From Isochrysis galbana (lineage: Eukaryota; Haptophyta; Isochrysidales; Isochrysidaceae): 25,000 bases of DNA. The translations under genes and the position numbers were made by a program. Below, piece after piece: positions 24,146 through 25,000 of the stretch (the stretch's first letter is position 1; the number at the start of each line of letters is the position of its first letter). The DNA lies in the NCBI GenBank assembly GCA_018136815.1, contig JADDIW010000031.1, positions 1-25,000 on the forward strand. The letters are read 5' to 3'. The notes under the pieces were generated by a model that made no database searches, was not told the origin of the DNA, and was given only the letters and a program-made list of their open reading frames with translations.

Positions 24146-24651
24146 ATGGCCGCTTCTCGGGTGCTGCCGCTCAGGGGGGCCGAAGGGCACACGAAGTGGA
24201 CCATTGTCGAGTTGCAAGGCTCGCTCGACGGCAAGGCCTCTTCTCTTGATGGGGTACACCTCGGCGACCTCACAGAACGACGGGTGAGCACGTCGGTCGC
24301 TTGGAGCCCGGCTGCCGTCCTTTGTGAAGGAGCTACCCTCCTTTCTCCTTTCTTCAGGAGGTTGCTGGTGATGGACGCTGACCGGTGCTCCTCCCATGCT
24401 TTCAGGGTGTCGTGTGGCTGCGAATCGGAAAGAGCGAGATGCCGGGGGTGTGGGTCAAGCTCAAGAAGCCGCTCGCAGTCCTAAGCAAGGTTATGGATGG
24501 TGACAGTCAGCAGGTTGAGCTGATTGGATCCGCCCCGTGCGAATACCATGCGATTGGGGTCATTCGGGAGAAGCTCGTCTTCAAGACAAGGCCCACTCCA
24601 ATTACACGAACGTTGCTTCAAGGAACATCGGCAAAACGGCAAAAGCCATGA
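24146..24651 (+). CDS. CTF8: CTF8, subunit of the RFC-Ctf18 clamp loader, two exons
   Basis: Small subunit of the alternative clamp loader Ctf18-Dcc1-Ctf8, which loads PCNA and supports sister-chromatid cohesion at replication forks. Exon 1 (24146-24283) gives KWTIVELQGSLDG and GVHLGDLTERR. Exon 2 (24406-24651) gives GVVWLRIGKSEMPG, LKKPLAVLSK and YHAIGVIREKLVFKTRPTPI, the CTF8 signature order: W..vELQG, LGdL, IG...L.G, kPlaVL, i..KlvFktRP.PI. Spliced length is 127 residues, against 121 in human. The frame is open 45 codons further upstream to an ATG at 24011, but that part is unlike the family, so 24146 is preferred. It is divergent from ORC2, with ~1.25 kb between the two starts. Confidence 0.9.
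24284..24405 (+). other. CTF8 intron
   Basis: The donor is CGG|GTGAGC and the acceptor CATGCTTTCAG. Length 122 nt, phase 0. A second good acceptor, CTTTCTTCAG at 24357, is in the same phase but would bring an in-frame TGA eight codons later. Use of the upstream site would therefore give a truncated product. Confidence 0.88.
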
Positions 24652-25000
24652 GTCACTCACACTGGGCTCACACCGCCGTCTGTTTGTCCGTATGCAACGC
24701 CCGAATTTGTGTGCGTCCCTGGCATGAAGTACGCATGAGATCAATCGTAAAATCACGGAGGCGCGACAATCATGTCGGGAAGAGATGCGATGCTCCACGT
24801 GTATGAGGGCATCTCATAGATCCAACTTTTGGGGCGGGGGGACAAGGCATGATGTTTTAGCCTCGTGACTTGCGAGGGAGTGTGGCCGCCAGGTCAGGAA
24901 GGCCTCCTGAGCTGCGCCGAACTCCGTCCCGAACCCTCGCTTCCTGTTTGGCCAGGTCTGTCCAAAATACAAATCTCCCAACGTTTTGGGGGCGGCGATG
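24652..25000. other. Right-edge stretch, no gene assigned
   Basis: 3' region of CTF8, then GC-rich DNA. The last three bases of the window are ATG, preceded by GGGCGGCG, which could be the start of another plus-strand gene. One codon is not evidence. Confidence 0.3.

Overview
This is nuclear DNA from a unicellular, flagellated eukaryote, most likely an alga with a complex (secondary) plastid. Three things point that way. There are axonemal dynein-pathway genes. There is a plastid-style superoxide reductase with a signal peptide followed by a twin-arginine segment. Several genes have GT-AG introns of about 120-310 nt. The DNA is GC-rich with homopolymer G runs up to 23 nt and many microsatellites. 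A haptophyte or other 'chromist' alga would fit, but the sequence does not name the lineage. No rRNA, tRNA or CRISPR was seen.

Layout. 1-4960 (-): N-terminal ~1,650 codons of an axonemal dynein heavy chain, open without an intron and running off the left edge. 4961-5999: CT microsatellite, G runs and unassigned DNA. 6000-6963 (+): unknown coiled-coil gene, probably with one intron. 7144-7437 (+): small single-pass membrane protein. 7442-8535: AT-richer block holding a minus-strand gene made of two near-identical ~90-residue repeats, inside a larger decayed tandem duplication. 9072-11729 (+): EF-hand plus coiled-coil protein resembling outer-dynein-arm docking-complex subunits, with a 126-nt in-frame intron. 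12134-14344 (+): broken non-LTR retrotransposon (ORF1 with CCCH fingers, ORF2 with APE-type endonuclease) that lacks its reverse transcriptase. 14542-15954: AT-rich minisatellite and three copies of a dispersed element that ends in a hairpin. 16337-16861 (+): superoxide reductase. 17588-18790 (+): J-domain/RRM-like/WW protein of DNAJC17 type. 18982-20866: two more copies of the hairpin element, a decayed primase-like fragment and unassigned DNA. 21014-22893 (-): ORC2 with one intron. 23274-23850: GA microsatellite and a cluster of GATAGCTATC palindromes. 24146-24651 (+): CTF8 with one intron.

Functional themes. The left third carries two ciliary genes (dynein heavy chain and docking-complex-like protein). 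The right end carries a divergent pair for chromosome replication and cohesion (ORC2 and CTF8) separated by the palindrome cluster. The middle is repeat-rich and carries single-copy host genes between mobile-element copies. The most unusual signal is the dispersed element family: five copies share a fixed end with a short hairpin, differ in how far they extend from it, and one copy shows compensatory changes in the hairpin stem. That pattern suggests a retroposon recognised through a 3' stem-loop. All family assignments were made by eye from motifs; no database search was run.
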